DNA of 64,000 nucleotides, taken from contig NZ_CP053748.1 of NCBI RefSeq assembly GCF_024400215.1, forward strand, positions 310,001 to 374,000. Direction: 5' to 3'. The DNA comes from Massilia sp. erpn. Its GTDB lineage: Bacteria > Pseudomonadota > Gammaproteobacteria > Burkholderiales > Burkholderiaceae_D. Position 1 is the stretch's first letter, and every line of letters starts with the position of its first letter. A program made the translations under genes and the position numbers. A model generated the notes under the pieces. That model was not told the DNA's origin. It worked only from the letters and a program-made list of their open reading frames with translations, and ran no database searches. Below, in pieces: positions 26,305 through 35,969 of the stretch.

Positions 26305-26562
26305 TTATTTGCGCTGCATCAGAAAGGTGAACTCGGTGCCGTTTTGCACATGCGACAGCAAGGCATTGCCGGTCTGCTTGGCAAAGGCCTGGAAGTCGCG
26401 CACGGAACCGGGATCGGTGGCCACGATCCTCAGCACCTGGCCGCTTTCCAGTTCGGCCAGTGCTTTCTTCGCCTTCAGAATCGGCAGCGGGCAGTTCAGG
26501 CCGCGGGCGTCGAGTTCTTTATGCACTTCCATGATCGCGGTGTCTACTAGTGTGTCGCTCAT
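26305..26562 (-). CDS. TusA-family sulfurtransferase
   Basis: An 85-residue TusA/SirA-like protein. The conserved Cys-Pro motif is seen in ELDARGLNCPLPILKAKKAL, and the C-terminal half contains VLRIVATDPGSVRDFQAFAK. TusA proteins carry sulfur on the conserved cysteine to tRNA thiolation or molybdenum cofactor steps. It lies downstream of alaS-side sequence on the same strand, but 158 bases separate them. Start at MSDTLVDT. Confidence 0.9.
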   Translation of the reverse strand: MSDTLVDTAIMEVHKELDARGLNCPLPILKAKKALAELESGQVLRIVATDPGSVRDFQAFAKQTGNALLSHVQNGTEFTFLMQRK

Positions 26563-26720
26563 CAATATCTCGCAAAATGTGTACTGATTTCCGACATACT
26601 ACTCCAAAACCTTTGGCTTGACGCACTGCACCAAAATAGTTCTTTCACCGTTGCGACTTCACAACGAGAGATTCGAGTCGGAAAGGGCCGCCCCTAGGGC
26701 GCGGCCCGCATTTTACACTC

Positions 26721-29330
26721 TTATACGCGCTGTTCAACCCATGCTGCAACGCCCGCCAGCGCCTCTGGCAGCGGGCCCGCATTTGGTGCACCGGCCTGCG
26801 CCATATCGGGGCGGCCACCGCCTTTGCCGCCAAGTTGCTGTGCAACAAAGTTGACCAGTTCGCCGGCCTTGACCTTGCCGATGGCATCGGCCGTGACGCC
26901 CGCGATCAGGCTCACCTTGCCGTCGCTGACCGAGGCCAGCACGATGGCGGCCGACTTCAGCTTGTCCTTCAGCTTGTCCATGGTTTCGCGCAGCGCGGTG
27001 ACGTCGGCGCCTTCCATGGTGGCAGCCAGCACCTTGATGCCCTTGATGTCGACGGCCTGGGTGGCCAGTTCGTCACCCTGGCCGGAAGCCAGCTTGGATT
27101 TCAGGGCCGCCAGTTCCTTCTCCAGCGATTTGACCTGATCCTGCACGGCGCCGATCTTGGCGGTCAGCTCTTCCGGATTGGATTTCAGCGCGGCAGCAGC
27201 TTCGTTCAGTTTGCGCGCCATCGACTGCACCAGCGCCAGCGCGCCTTCGCCCGTCACCGCTTCCACGCGGCGGATGCCGGCAGCGACGCCGCCTTCGGAG
27301 GTGATCTTGAACAGGCCGATATCGCCGGTGCGGTGCACGTGCACGCCGCCGCACAGCTCTTTGGACGAGCCGATGTCCATCACGCGCACTTCATCGCCGT
27401 ACTTCTCGCCGAACAGCGCCATCGCGCCATGCTTGACGGCGTCGTCGAAGGACATATTGTGCGACTGGGTGGCGGCATTGGCCAGGATTTCGGCATTGAC
27501 GATGGCTTCCACCTTGGCGATTTCCTCGGCGGTCATCGGCGCATTGTGGGAGAAGTCGAAACGCGCCTTGTCCGGATCGACCAGCGAGCCTTTCTGCGCC
27601 ACGTGGGAACCCAGCACTTCGCGCAGGGCTTTGTGCATCAGGTGGGTGGCCGAGTGGTTGCGGATAGTGCGGCCGCGCAGATGCTGGTCCACTTCCGCGC
27701 CCACGGCGTCGCCCACTTTCAGCGCGCCGGAAGCCAGCACGCCATGGTGGCCGAAGACGTCAGCCTGGATTTTCAGGGTGTCTTCCACTTCGAACTTGGC
27801 GCCGGCAGACTGGATCAGACCCTGGTCGCCCACCTGGCCACCGGATTCGGCGTAGAACGGGGTGGTGTCCAGCACCACGATGCCCTGTTCGCCCGCTTTC
27901 AATTCCTGCACCGCGGCGCCGTTGGCGTACAGCGCGATCACTGTGGAGTTGTGCTGCAGCTGGTTGTAGCCGACGAACTTGTTCTTCTCGCCGCTGTATT
28001 CCACGTTGGCGGCCATCTTGAACTTGCCGGCAGCGCGCGCCACCTTCTTCTGGTTTTCCATGGCGGCGGCGAAGCCTGCCTCGTCCAGCACCACATCGCG
28101 TTCGCGGCAGATGTCGGCGGTCAGGTCCAGCGGGAAGCCGTAGGTGTCGTACAGGGTGAAGGCGGTGGCGCCGTCCAGGTTCTTCGGATCTTTCGCCAGC
28201 TGCGCTTCCAGGATCTTCATGCCGTGTTCCAGCGTTTCGCCGAAACGCTCTTCCTCGGCTTTCAGCACCTGGGCCACGCGGTCCTTGGCTTCGGCCAGCT
28301 CGGGGTAAGCCTGGCCCATCTCGATGTTCAGGTCCTGCACCAGCTTGTAGAAGAATGGCTTGGACTGGCCCAGCTTGTGGCCGTGGCGCAGCGCGCGGCG
28401 GATGATGCGGCGCAGGACGTAGCCGTGGCCTTCCGAGCTTGGAATCACGCCGTCGACGATCAGGAAGGAGGCGGCGCGGATATGGTCGGCGATCACGCGC
28501 AGCGATTTGTTTTCCAGGTCGGTGGCGCCGGTTTCGCGCGCGGCGGCCTTGATCAGGTTCTGGAACAGATCGATTTCATAGTTGCTGTGCACGTGCTGCA
28601 GCACGGCGGCCAGACGCTCCATGCCCATGCCGGTATCGACGCAAGGCTTGGGCAGCTTGCTCATATTGCCCTGTTCGTCGCGGTTGAACTGCATGAACAC
28701 CAGGTTCCAGATCTCGATGAAGCGGTCGCCGTCTTCCTGGTCGGAGCCCGGAGGACCGCCCCAGATGTCGGCGCCGTGGTCGTAGAAAATCTCGGTGCAA
28801 GGGCCGCAAGGGCCGGTGTCGGCCATCTGCCAGAAGTTGTCGGAGGCGTAGCGCGCGCCCTTGTTGTCGCCAATACGGATGATGCGCTCTTTCGGCACGC
28901 CGATTTCGTTGGCCCAGATATCGTAAGCCTCGTCGTCTTCCATGTAGACGGTGACGGTCAGCTTCTCGGCCGGCAGCTGGTAAACCTTGGTCAGCAGTTC
29001 CCAGGCGTACTGGATGGCGTCGCGCTTGAAGTAGTCGCCGAAGCTGAAATTACCCAGCATTTCGAAGAAAGTGTGGTGGCGCGCGGTGTAGCCGACGTTT
29101 TCCAGGTCATTGTGCTTGCCGCCGGCGCGCACGCAGCGCTGCACGGTGGTTGCGCGCGAATAAGGGCGCGTATCGAGGCCGAGGAACACGTCTTTGAACT
29201 GCACCATGCCGGAATTGGTCAGCAGCATGGTCGGGTCGTTGCCTGGCACCAGCGGGCTGGAACGGACGATCGTATGACCCTTGGATTCGAAGAATTTAAG
29301 GAACTTCTCGCGGATTTCAGATGATTTCAT
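26721..29330 (-). CDS. alaS: Alanine-tRNA ligase
   Basis: An 869-residue class II alanyl-tRNA synthetase. Seen in order are the N-terminal [20 protein letters not shown], the motif 2 region [20 protein letters not shown], the editing domain [20 protein letters not shown] with the zinc-binding [13 protein letters not shown], and the C-terminal DHHA1-like segment with [12 protein letters not shown]. Length fits the family. It charges tRNA-Ala and edits mischarged Ser/Gly. A GC-rich imperfect hairpin lies after the stop. Confidence 0.98.
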   Translation of the reverse strand: MKSSEIREKFLKFFESKGHTIVRSSPLVPGNDPTMLLTNSGMVQFKDVFLGLDTRPYSRATTVQRCVRAGGKHNDLENVGYTARHHTFFEMLGNFSFGDYFKRDAIQYAWELLTKVYQLPAEKLTVTVYMEDDEAYDIWANEIGVPKERIIRIGDNKGARYASDNFWQMADTGPCGPCTEIFYDHGADIWGGPPGSDQEDGDRFIEIWNLVFMQFNRDEQGNMSKLPKPCVDTGMGMERLAAVLQHVHSNYEIDLFQNLIKAAARETGATDLENKSLRVIADHIRAASFLIVDGVIPSSEGHGYVLRRIIRRALRHGHKLGQSKPFFYKLVQDLNIEMGQAYPELAEAKDRVAQVLKAEEERFGETLEHGMKILEAQLAKDPKNLDGATAFTLYDTYGFPLDLTADICRERDVVLDEAGFAAAMENQKKVARAAGKFKMAANVEYSGEKNKFVGYNQLQHNSTVIALYANGAAVQELKAGEQGIVVLDTTPFYAESGGQVGDQGLIQSAGAKFEVEDTLKIQADVFGHHGVLASGALKVGDAVGAEVDQHLRGRTIRNHSATHLMHKALREVLGSHVAQKGSLVDPDKARFDFSHNAPMTAEEIAKVEAIVNAEILANAATQSHNMSFDDAVKHGAMALFGEKYGDEVRVMDIGSSKELCGGVHVHRTGDIGLFKITSEGGVAAGIRRVEAVTGEGALALVQSMARKLNEAAAALKSNPEELTAKIGAVQDQVKSLEKELAALKSKLASGQGDELATQAVDIKGIKVLAATMEGADVTALRETMDKLKDKLKSAAIVLASVSDGKVSLIAGVTADAIGKVKAGELVNFVAQQLGGKGGGRPDMAQAGAPNAGPLPEALAGVAAWVEQRV

Positions 29331-29431
29331 GTCGTATTGGCTTAAGTTGCAGGCTGGTGCAAAGGGTCGATTATACGTGATAGTCAGGGGCCGGCGGTGG
29401 GCGCCGGCCTCTAGCTATATTGGGACGGGAT

Positions 29432-30184
29432 TCAGGCAAAAGAAGGGCCGATCAGGTCGATGCGGTCGGTGCAGAAGCCATCCACGCCCCAACCCAGGAT
29501 CTGGCGCGCTCGCTCGGCCTCGTTGACGGTATAGCAAAACAGGCCGAAACCGGCGGCCTTGATGGCCTGCGCCAGTTCCGGCGTCAGGTGTTTGTGGTTG
29601 GTGTGGATGGCGACCGCTTTCAGCGCGCGCGCCTGCGCTTCCCAGTCGGCCGGAATGCGGTCCAGCAGATAGGCGCGCGGCAGCTCAGGCACGGCATCGC
29701 GCGCCGCCGCCAGCGCCACCGCACTGAATGAGGACAGCAGCGGCATGGCGGCCGGGTCGCCCGCCGCAATTTCGGCGCCGAAGCGGCCGCGCGTGGTCAG
29801 CGCCACCCAGCTGCCGGTTTCCTCCTCAAAGCCCGTCACCGGCTTGATCTCGATATTCATCCAGATGCGCTGCTCCTTGCAGTAATCGACGAACTCGAGG
29901 AAGAGCGGCACCGGCTCGCCGCGGAACTCCGGGCCGAACCAGCGGCCCGCATCCATCTTCGCCAGCGCGGCGGCGCTGGTTTCGGCCACCTGACCCTGGC
30001 CCCAGACGGTACGACCGAAATCGGGATCGTGCATTACCACGCCGATGCCGTCCTGCGACAGCATCACGTCGAATTCCACGGCGCGGAAGCCATAGGCCAA
30101 GCCCGCGCGCAGGCCGGCCAGGGTATTCTCAGGGGCCAGCGTGCCGCCGCCACGGTGCGCGACTATTTTTGGGTAAGGCCACAT
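29432..30184 (-). CDS. ugpQ: Glycerophosphodiester phosphodiesterase
   Basis: A 250-residue cytoplasmic GDPD enzyme. The catalytic motif is clear at the N-terminus: IVAHRGGGTLAPENTLAGLR, with AVEFDVMLSQDGIGVVMHDP supplying the Glu, Asp and His. The C-terminal FGLFCYTVNEAERARQILGW and GVDGFCTDRIDLIG complete the TIM barrel. It hydrolyses deacylated phospholipids to glycerol 3-phosphate and an alcohol. Start at MWPYPKIV, 9 bases after GAGGA. No Ugp transporter genes are adjacent. Confidence 0.92.
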   Translation of the reverse strand: MWPYPKIVAHRGGGTLAPENTLAGLRAGLAYGFRAVEFDVMLSQDGIGVVMHDPDFGRTVWGQGQVAETSAAALAKMDAGRWFGPEFRGEPVPLFLEFVDYCKEQRIWMNIEIKPVTGFEEETGSWVALTTRGRFGAEIAAGDPAAMPLLSSFSAVALAAARDAVPELPRAYLLDRIPADWEAQARALKAVAIHTNHKHLTPELAQAIKAAGFGLFCYTVNEAERARQILGWGVDGFCTDRIDLIGPSFA

Positions 30185-30240
30185 AGGCAAACATCCTCGT
30201 TTTGAGCACTAAGGAATTAACCACCTTAGCACGGACTCGG

Positions 30241-30270
30241 TTGACATCAAGACGCTTGACACAATATTAA
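30241..30270 (+). promoter_or_regulatory. Promoter of the CoA transferase gene
   Basis: A consensus TTGACA (30241-30246), 18-base spacer and TATTAA (30265-30270), 77 bases before the ATG. Confidence 0.7.
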
Positions 30271-30346
30271 TGGACATTCGTTGCAGCGGGGCCGCGCAAC
30301 CGTTAAGCTAGCGCACCGGCGCAATCGCCTCCTATAGAGAAAGTCC

Positions 30347-31603
30347 ATGCCCGCATCACTGACTCCCTCCCCTGCTGCCCAGGCCAAGGCTCTGGGTCAT
30401 CTCCGCGTTCTGGACCTGAGCCGCGTGCTGGCCGGTCCCTGGTGCTCGCAAAACCTGGCCGATCTGGGCGCCGACGTGATCAAGGTCGAGCGCCCCGGCA
30501 ACGGCGACGACACGCGCGCCTGGGGGCCACCCTACGCCAAGGATGCGGAGGGCAAGGACACCAGCGAAGCGGCCTACTATCTGGCGGCCAACCGCGGCAA
30601 GCGCTCGATCACCGTGGATATCTCCAAGCCTGAGGGACAGGCCCTGATACGCGAACTGGCCAAACACGCCGACGTGGTGCTGGAAAATTACAAGGTCGGC
30701 CAGCTGAAACGCTATGGCCTCGACTATGAGTCACTGAAAGCCGTGAAGCCGGACCTGGTGTATTGCTCCGTCACGGGCTTTGGCCAGGATGGGCCATATG
30801 CCCACCGCGCCGGCTACGACTTCCTGATCCAGGGCATGGGCGGGCTGATGTCCATCACCGGCGAGCGCGACGACCTGCCCGGCGGCGGCCCGCAAAAGGC
30901 CGGCGTGGCCTTGACCGACCTGATGACCGGCATGTACTCCACCATCGCCATCCTCGCCGCCCTCACCCACCGCGACCGCACGGGCGAAGGCCAGTACATC
31001 GACATGGCCCTGCTCGACGTGCAAGTGGCGATGCTGGCGAATATGGGCAGCAATTACCTGAACAGCGGCAAGTCGCCCAAGCGCTGGGGCAATGCGCATG
31101 CCAATATCGTGCCGTATCAAACCTTCGCCTGCGCCGATGGCCACATCATCGTCGCCACCGGCAACGACGGCCAGTACCAGAAATTCGTCGAAGTGGGCGG
31201 CCGCGCCGAACTGGCTGATGATCCGCGCTTCGTCACCAATCCCTTGCGCGTGCAGAACCGCGACGTGCTGGTGCCGATTCTGGCCGAGATGGTCAAAACC
31301 AAAACGCGCGACGAATGGATTAGCCAGCTCGAAGAAGTCGGTGTTCCCTGCGGCCCGATCAACGACCTGCATGACGTCTTCCAGAACCCGCAAGTGCAGG
31401 CACGCGGCATCGTCACCGAAACCCCGCACCCGACGGCCGGCAAGGTCAAGCTGGTGCGCAGCCCGATGCGCATGTCCGGCACCCCGACCGACGGCAGCGC
31501 CGCCCCGCCCCTGCTGGGCCAGCACACCGACGAAATCCTGCGCGAAGTGCTCGGCCACAGCCCCGACGACATCGCCACCCTGCGCGCCAAAGGCATCCTC
31601 TAA
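30347..31603 (+). CDS. CaiB/BaiF family (class III) CoA transferase
   Basis: A 418-residue class III CoA-transferase. Motifs are LRVLDLSRVLAGPWCSQNLA, GADVIKVERPGNGDDTRAWG, and the catalytic region KAGVALTDLMTGMYSTIAIL, where the aspartate near residue 191 is the expected covalent-intermediate residue. CaiB family members move CoA between dicarboxylic or carnitine-like acids; the substrate here is not evident. It is monocistronic with its own promoter, and an intergenic palindromic repeat follows. Confidence 0.93.
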   Translation: MPASLTPSPAAQAKALGHLRVLDLSRVLAGPWCSQNLADLGADVIKVERPGNGDDTRAWGPPYAKDAEGKDTSEAAYYLAANRGKRSITVDISKPEGQALIRELAKHADVVLENYKVGQLKRYGLDYESLKAVKPDLVYCSVTGFGQDGPYAHRAGYDFLIQGMGGLMSITGERDDLPGGGPQKAGVALTDLMTGMYSTIAILAALTHRDRTGEGQYIDMALLDVQVAMLANMGSNYLNSGKSPKRWGNAHANIVPYQTFACADGHIIVATGNDGQYQKFVEVGGRAELADDPRFVTNPLRVQNRDVLVPILAEMVKTKTRDEWISQLEEVGVPCGPINDLHDVFQNPQVQARGIVTETPHPTAGKVKLVRSPMRMSGTPTDGSAAPPLLGQHTDEILREVLGHSPDDIATLRAKGIL

Positions 31604-31614
31604 ACCCGCAACGT

Positions 31615-31669
31615 TTGATCTACATCAGCAAATGTCCCACCCTGGTGCCTGACACCAGGGTGGGACATT
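31615..31669. repeat. Intergenic palindromic repeat, copy 1
   Basis: A perfect 17-bp inverted repeat (31631-31647 with 31653-31669) with loop CCTGA. It lies between convergent genes (CoA transferase and a hypothetical protein) and is directly preceded by TTGATCTACATCAG (31615-31628), similar to an FNR-type site. Two related copies occur at 53002-53097. Confidence 0.85.
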
Positions 31670-31705
31670 GTTTGATTTGGCGCAAAGTCTTTGCGGGCTA
31701 AGCCT

Positions 31706-32032
31706 TTAGCTCAGGCATTCGCGGAAGTAGCAGAGCTCACCGTGCACCTGGTTGACGGCGGACTTCAATTGACCGGAGACGGGCAGGCCGCTGCCGCAGA
31801 CGGTTTTGGCACGTTTGCCGAGTACTTCCATATCGCCCAGCATTCTTTGAATGCGCTCGCCGTCGCTGCCGGCCATCAAGCCGACCAAGACATCCGATTG
31901 CTTGTCCAGTTTCTGGATGCAGGTACGCAGTTCGCCAGGCAGATTGCGCTCGGCCGAGCAGGCTTGCGCGGCTTGGCCAATGGCAAATTGCAGGCTGTTG
32001 AAACGGGCACGCATTTCGTTTTGTTGCAGCAT
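31706..32032 (-). CDS. Uncharacterised protein of 108 residues
   Basis: A predicted helical soluble protein of no recognised family. It carries four cysteines (ACSAER, RTCIQKL, KTVCGSG, ELCYFRE) and no signal peptide. The start ATG is well supported by GAGGGAGA. The codon pattern is GC3-rich like its neighbours, so it is likely a real gene of this lineage. It is convergent with the CoA transferase gene. Confidence 0.7.
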   Translation of the reverse strand: MLQQNEMRARFNSLQFAIGQAAQACSAERNLPGELRTCIQKLDKQSDVLVGLMAGSDGERIQRMLGDMEVLGKRAKTVCGSGLPVSGQLKSAVNQVHGELCYFRECLS

Positions 32033-32223
32033 GACGATTCTCCCTCTTCAAAAAGCAGCACGGTTGTGCCGATAAGGCTACGACTTGTCGAGTTCGCCAG
32101 AGTTTCCGCCGCCCGTCGCGCCGTTGAGCGGCCTCAAGCACAACAAGCGTTCTCGGACGTGACGTCGCGCGGGCACGACATCAACTATCATCAACGGCAT
32201 TACATGCCACCAAAGGATTTCTC

Positions 32224-32805
32224 ATGAGCACCAAGGACACGCGCAGCCAGAAAGAAAAGATGCTGGCCGGCGATCTGTATATAGCCGACGATCAGGAATT
32301 GAGCGCTGCCAGCCGGCGCGCCTTTTTGCTGATGCGCGAATACGATGCGGCGTATGGCAAGGATCTGGACGAGGCGCAACGCCTGCTGCATGAAATGCTC
32401 GGCAGTGTGGGCGACGGCGTGAACATCAAGCCGCCCTTCATGATCGATTACGGCTTCAATATCAGCGTGGGCGCCAACACTTTCGCCAATTACGGCCTGG
32501 TGGCGCTGGACGTGGGCAGCATCACCATCGGCCGCGATGTGCAGATCGGCCCGAATGTGCAGCTGCTGACGCCGACGCATCCGCTGGAGCCGGAACTGCG
32601 CCTGGCCAAGTACGAGGCCGCCAAGCCCATCGTGATCGAGGATAACGTCTGGCTCGGTGGCGGCGCCATCGTGCTGGCGGGCGTCACCATCGGCAGGAAC
32701 AGCGTGATCGGCGCCGGCGCCGTCGTGACCAAGGACATTCCCGCCAATGTGGTTGCGGTCGGCAATCCGGCCCGCGTCATCCGCCAGACCGGGCCGCAGG
32801 ATTAA
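32224..32805 (+). CDS. Maltose/galactoside O-acetyltransferase (left-handed beta-helix)
   Basis: A 193-residue hexapeptide acetyltransferase. An N-terminal Maa domain (KEKMLAGDLYIADDQELSAA) precedes left-handed beta-helix repeats (IKPPFMIDYGFNISVGANTF, ITIGRDVQIGPNVQLLTPTH). The catalytic His is in LLTPTHPLEPE. The C-terminal VVAVGNPARVIRQTG is the typical family tail. These enzymes acetylate sugars from acetyl-CoA in the cytoplasm. The ATG follows closely on AAAGGATTTCTC. Confidence 0.93.
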   Translation: MSTKDTRSQKEKMLAGDLYIADDQELSAASRRAFLLMREYDAAYGKDLDEAQRLLHEMLGSVGDGVNIKPPFMIDYGFNISVGANTFANYGLVALDVGSITIGRDVQIGPNVQLLTPTHPLEPELRLAKYEAAKPIVIEDNVWLGGGAIVLAGVTIGRNSVIGAGAVVTKDIPANVVAVGNPARVIRQTGPQD

Positions 32806-32820
32806 GCACTGCCTGCAAGT

Positions 32821-34041
32821 TCAGGTCGCGGCGAGGCTGGGCGTGGCGCTGCCGATGGGCAGGAGTTTGCGCAGGCGCAGGGCGATCAGCAGCGCCAGCG
32901 ACAGGAAGATGGCGAGCAGCAGCACCACGCCGGCCCAGCCGCCGCGCGACCAGGCCAGGCCGCACAGCCAGCCGACCAGGCTGGAACCGAGGTAGTAGAA
33001 GAACAGGTATAGCGCCGAAGCCAGGGCCTGTGGCGCGCGGGCGCGCCGGCCCACCCAGCTGCTGGCGATGGAATGCGAGGCGAAGAAGCCGAAGGTGGCC
33101 AGGGCCATGCCGGCCACGACCAGCAGCAGGTTCTCCGCCAAGGTCAGCAAGAGGCCGGCGCCCATCACCGTCATCACGATCCACAGCACGCCGCGCCGTC
33201 CCAGCTTGTCGGCCAGCTTGCCCGCCCAGACCGAGCTGAAAATGCCGATCAGGTAAAGGAAGGAAATCGCGCCCACCAGGCTCTGGCTCAGATGATAGGG
33301 CGCGGCCAGCAGGCGGTAGCCGATGTAGTTGTAGGCGCTGACGAAGCAGCCCATGAGCAGGAAGGCCAGCGCAAACAACCAGGGCAGGCCATCGTCGCCC
33401 AGATGCTGGCGCAAGCCGCCGGCCAGGGCGGGCCAGCCGCCCTGCACCGGCCGGAAATTGCGCGAGGCGGGCAGGCTGCGCCAGAACTCGACCGCCGCCA
33501 GCAGGCCGGCGATGCCGACCGCCGCCAGCGCCACCCGCCACGACAGGAAGTCGCTGAGCACCGAGGTCAGTACCCGCCCCACCATGCCGCCGAAGGCGCT
33601 GCCGCTGATGTAGAGGCCCATCGACAGGCCGAGCGAGGCCGGTTCGATCTCTTCGCTCAGATAGGCCATGGCGACGGCCGGCATGCCACCCAGCGCAACG
33701 CCGAGCGCGGCGCGCATCAGCAGCAGCTGGTGGTAGTCCTGGGCGAAGGCGCACAGTAGAGTCATCAGCGCGGCCGTGGCCATGGCGGCCACCATCAGCG
33801 GCTTGCGGCCCAGGCGGTCGGACAGCACACCCGATACCAGCAGGGACAGGGCCAGCGCGCCCGTCGCCACCGACAGCGAGAGGCTGCTCTGGGCCGGGGT
33901 CAGGGCGAATTGCTGCGCCATCACCGGCATCAGCGGCTGCACGCAGTACAGCAATGCAAAACTGGAAAAGCCGCCGAAGAACAGCGCGCGGTTCGTGCGC
34001 TTGAATTCGGGACTCCCTGCGGCGATAGCGGTGCGGGACAT
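32821..34041 (-). CDS. MFS transporter
   Basis: A 406-residue major facilitator protein with 12 hydrophobic segments. The signature between helices 2 and 3 reads VSGVLSDRLGRKPLMVAAMA, and the second half carries the equivalent WAGKLADKLGRRGVLWIVMT. The start at MSRTAIAAGS follows GGAGG. It is divergent from a LysR regulator, so it is probably controlled by it. The type resembles small-molecule or drug exporters (YnfM-like); the substrate is unknown. Confidence 0.92.
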   Translation of the reverse strand: MSRTAIAAGSPEFKRTNRALFFGGFSSFALLYCVQPLMPVMAQQFALTPAQSSLSLSVATGALALSLLVSGVLSDRLGRKPLMVAAMATAALMTLLCAFAQDYHQLLLMRAALGVALGGMPAVAMAYLSEEIEPASLGLSMGLYISGSAFGGMVGRVLTSVLSDFLSWRVALAAVGIAGLLAAVEFWRSLPASRNFRPVQGGWPALAGGLRQHLGDDGLPWLFALAFLLMGCFVSAYNYIGYRLLAAPYHLSQSLVGAISFLYLIGIFSSVWAGKLADKLGRRGVLWIVMTVMGAGLLLTLAENLLLVVAGMALATFGFFASHSIASSWVGRRARAPQALASALYLFFYYLGSSLVGWLCGLAWSRGGWAGVVLLLAIFLSLALLIALRLRKLLPIGSATPSLAAT

Positions 34042-34146
34042 GGAACGGCCTCCATCAAAAAGCATGCTCTCATCTTAGGATTGCGCTCTATTACTGTCCA
34101 ATATATATTTGAAGCATAATTAATACTTTAAAGCGATTACTGAAAT

Positions 34147-35100
34147 ATGGAACTGCGCCATCTGCGCTACTTCGTCGCCGTCGCCGAAGAGCTGAGTTTC
34201 ACGCGCGCGGCCGAACGCCTGCACATCGGCCAGCCGCCCCTAAGCCAGCAAATCCAGGCGCTGGAAGCGGAAGTCGGGGCGCGCCTGCTGGAACGCAGCA
34301 AGCGCTGGGTCAGGCTGACGGAAGCGGGCAAGCTGTTTCTGGCCGATGCGCGCCGCGTGCTGGCCTTGTCGGAACAGGCGGTGCTGACGGCGCAGCGCGC
34401 CGAGCGCGGCGAGGCGGGCGAACTGCGCATCGGCTTCACCTTTTCCACGCCCTTCACGCCGCTGTTCGCGCGCGTCATCAATCTGTACCGCCAGCGCTTT
34501 CCGCAGGTGACCTTGACCTTGCGCGAGCTGGCCACCCTGCACCAGATCGACGCCATCGAGGCGCATGAGCTGGACCTGGGCTTCATCCGCCCGCCCGAGG
34601 TGCCGATCGCGGAAGGCATCGGCATCACCGAGTTGCGCCACGATCCACTGCTGCTGGTGCTGCCGGCCAGCTCTCCGCTGGCGCGCAAGAAGCGGGTGGC
34701 GATCAGCGAGCTGCAAGGTCTGCCCTTCGTGATGTATCCGAAGAATGCGGGGACGGGGATTTATCCACAGATTTTCCGCCTGTGCCGCGCCGCCGGTTTC
34801 GTGCCGAAGATCGGCATGGAGGCGGGCGAGGCGTCCACCATCATCGGCCTGGTGGCGGCGGGTTGCGGCGTGTCGGTGCTGCCCGATTCCTTCAACCGCA
34901 TGCATATGGAAGGCGTGGTGTACCGGCCCCTGGCCGATCCGGCGGCGACCACCGAGCTATGGCTGGCGCAGCGGCGCACCGACAGCAGCCCTTTGGTGGC
35001 GGCCTTTATCGCGCTGGCGCGCGAGGCGGTAAGTGAATTGGATGAGATGGACGCGCTGTCCCGCTCTCCAAAGAAAGCGGGACAGGCTGGCCGGACTTAA
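34147..35100 (+). CDS. LysR-family transcription regulator
   Basis: A 317-residue LysR protein. The N-terminal DNA-binding helix-turn-helix is MELRHLRYFVAVAEELSFTR followed by AAERLHIGQPPLSQQIQALE. The substrate-binding domain starts near residue 90 and is of the CatM/BenM-like type (GELRIGFTFSTPFTPLF). It is divergent from the MFS transporter gene, the usual LysR arrangement. Its 3-prime end overlaps the convergent gene by four bases. Confidence 0.94.
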   Translation: MELRHLRYFVAVAEELSFTRAAERLHIGQPPLSQQIQALEAEVGARLLERSKRWVRLTEAGKLFLADARRVLALSEQAVLTAQRAERGEAGELRIGFTFSTPFTPLFARVINLYRQRFPQVTLTLRELATLHQIDAIEAHELDLGFIRPPEVPIAEGIGITELRHDPLLLVLPASSPLARKKRVAISELQGLPFVMYPKNAGTGIYPQIFRLCRAAGFVPKIGMEAGEASTIIGLVAAGCGVSVLPDSFNRMHMEGVVYRPLADPAATTELWLAQRRTDSSPLVAAFIALAREAVSELDEMDALSRSPKKAGQAGRT

Positions 35101-35969
35101 TCGTAGTCGGCTTCCAGTTCGGAGCCGGCGTAGTTTTCCAGGTCGGCGAACAGGGTTTTCATGGCCGTGCGGCCAGGGATTTTTTGCAGCACCGTGCAAG
35201 TGCGGCGGTACAGGTCGATGCGGTCGAGCAGCACGGCATGGTGCTGCACCGGCACCACGGCGGCCAGGGCCGCCCAGCCGGCCTCAAAGTCGGGCTTGTG
35301 CTTGCGCACCGCCTTCACGAAGCGTTCGAACTCCTTCTGCCCCGTGCGCGCCACTACGCGTCCGCCGCCTTCGACGGCGAAGATGATGGACAGCGCAATC
35401 ACGCCTTCCGCATTCAGGTCGGCATCCTTGACCGGGCCTTCGCTGTTATGGCGGCGCAGCCAGTTGGCAAGGCGCACCACGGCCTGCACTTGCTGGCGCT
35501 GTTTCAACTGCGTCTGGAACTTGTCCGGGCCATTCCAGTTCTGGTTCGGATCGGTGAAGCAGATGTCGAAGAACAGGTCGCGCAGACGGCGCTGGGAATA
35601 CACCGGATCCAGGTCGTACTCGCCCACCAGGGTATCTTCCGGCATCTGCGACAACTCTTTCAGCTGCCGGAAGCCGGCCTGGAAGGCCGCCTCGGCGCCG
35701 TTATCGACCAGGAAATCGAGCGCCGCCTGGTCGCTGTCCACCGCCAGCAGCTGCTCCAGGCCCAGCGAGACGCCGCCCACCGTCAGGTTGAGCGCCTTCT
35801 GGATGCCTTCGGCGGTGCGGTTGTTGGTGAACTTCTCCGCCACCATGGCCGTGATGCCGGTCAGCTCGTCGGCCAGCATCACGGCTGCGTCCGGGCGGTC
35901 GTCGCCCGGCAGCAGCTTGATGGCGCGCGTCAGGCGCGGCAGGCTTTCTTGTACGAGTGCGGGCAGCAT
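35097..35969 (-). CDS. Uncharacterised protein, last gene of the J-domain operon
   Basis: A 290-residue soluble, mostly helical protein of no recognised family. Segments include VGGVSLGLEQLLAVDSDQAA and LKQRQQVQAVVRLANWLRRH. It has no signal peptide or membrane segment. It starts within the stop codon of the preceding gene (TGATG overlap), so its translation is coupled to it. It shares the operon with two other unknown proteins and a J-domain protein, so a role with the chaperone system or in assembly of a complex is possible. Confidence 0.75.
   Translation of the reverse strand: MLPALVQESLPRLTRAIKLLPGDDRPDAAVMLADELTGITAMVAEKFTNNRTAEGIQKALNLTVGGVSLGLEQLLAVDSDQAALDFLVDNGAEAAFQAGFRQLKELSQMPEDTLVGEYDLDPVYSQRRLRDLFFDICFTDPNQNWNGPDKFQTQLKQRQQVQAVVRLANWLRRHNSEGPVKDADLNAEGVIALSIIFAVEGGGRVVARTGQKEFERFVKAVRKHKPDFEAGWAALAAVVPVQHHAVLLDRIDLYRRTCTVLQKIPGRTAMKTLFADLENYAGSELEADYD

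Noticed and set aside
26835..29324. An 829-codon open frame opposite alaS
   Set aside because: Same cause. The minus strand encodes a complete alanyl-tRNA synthetase with all motifs.
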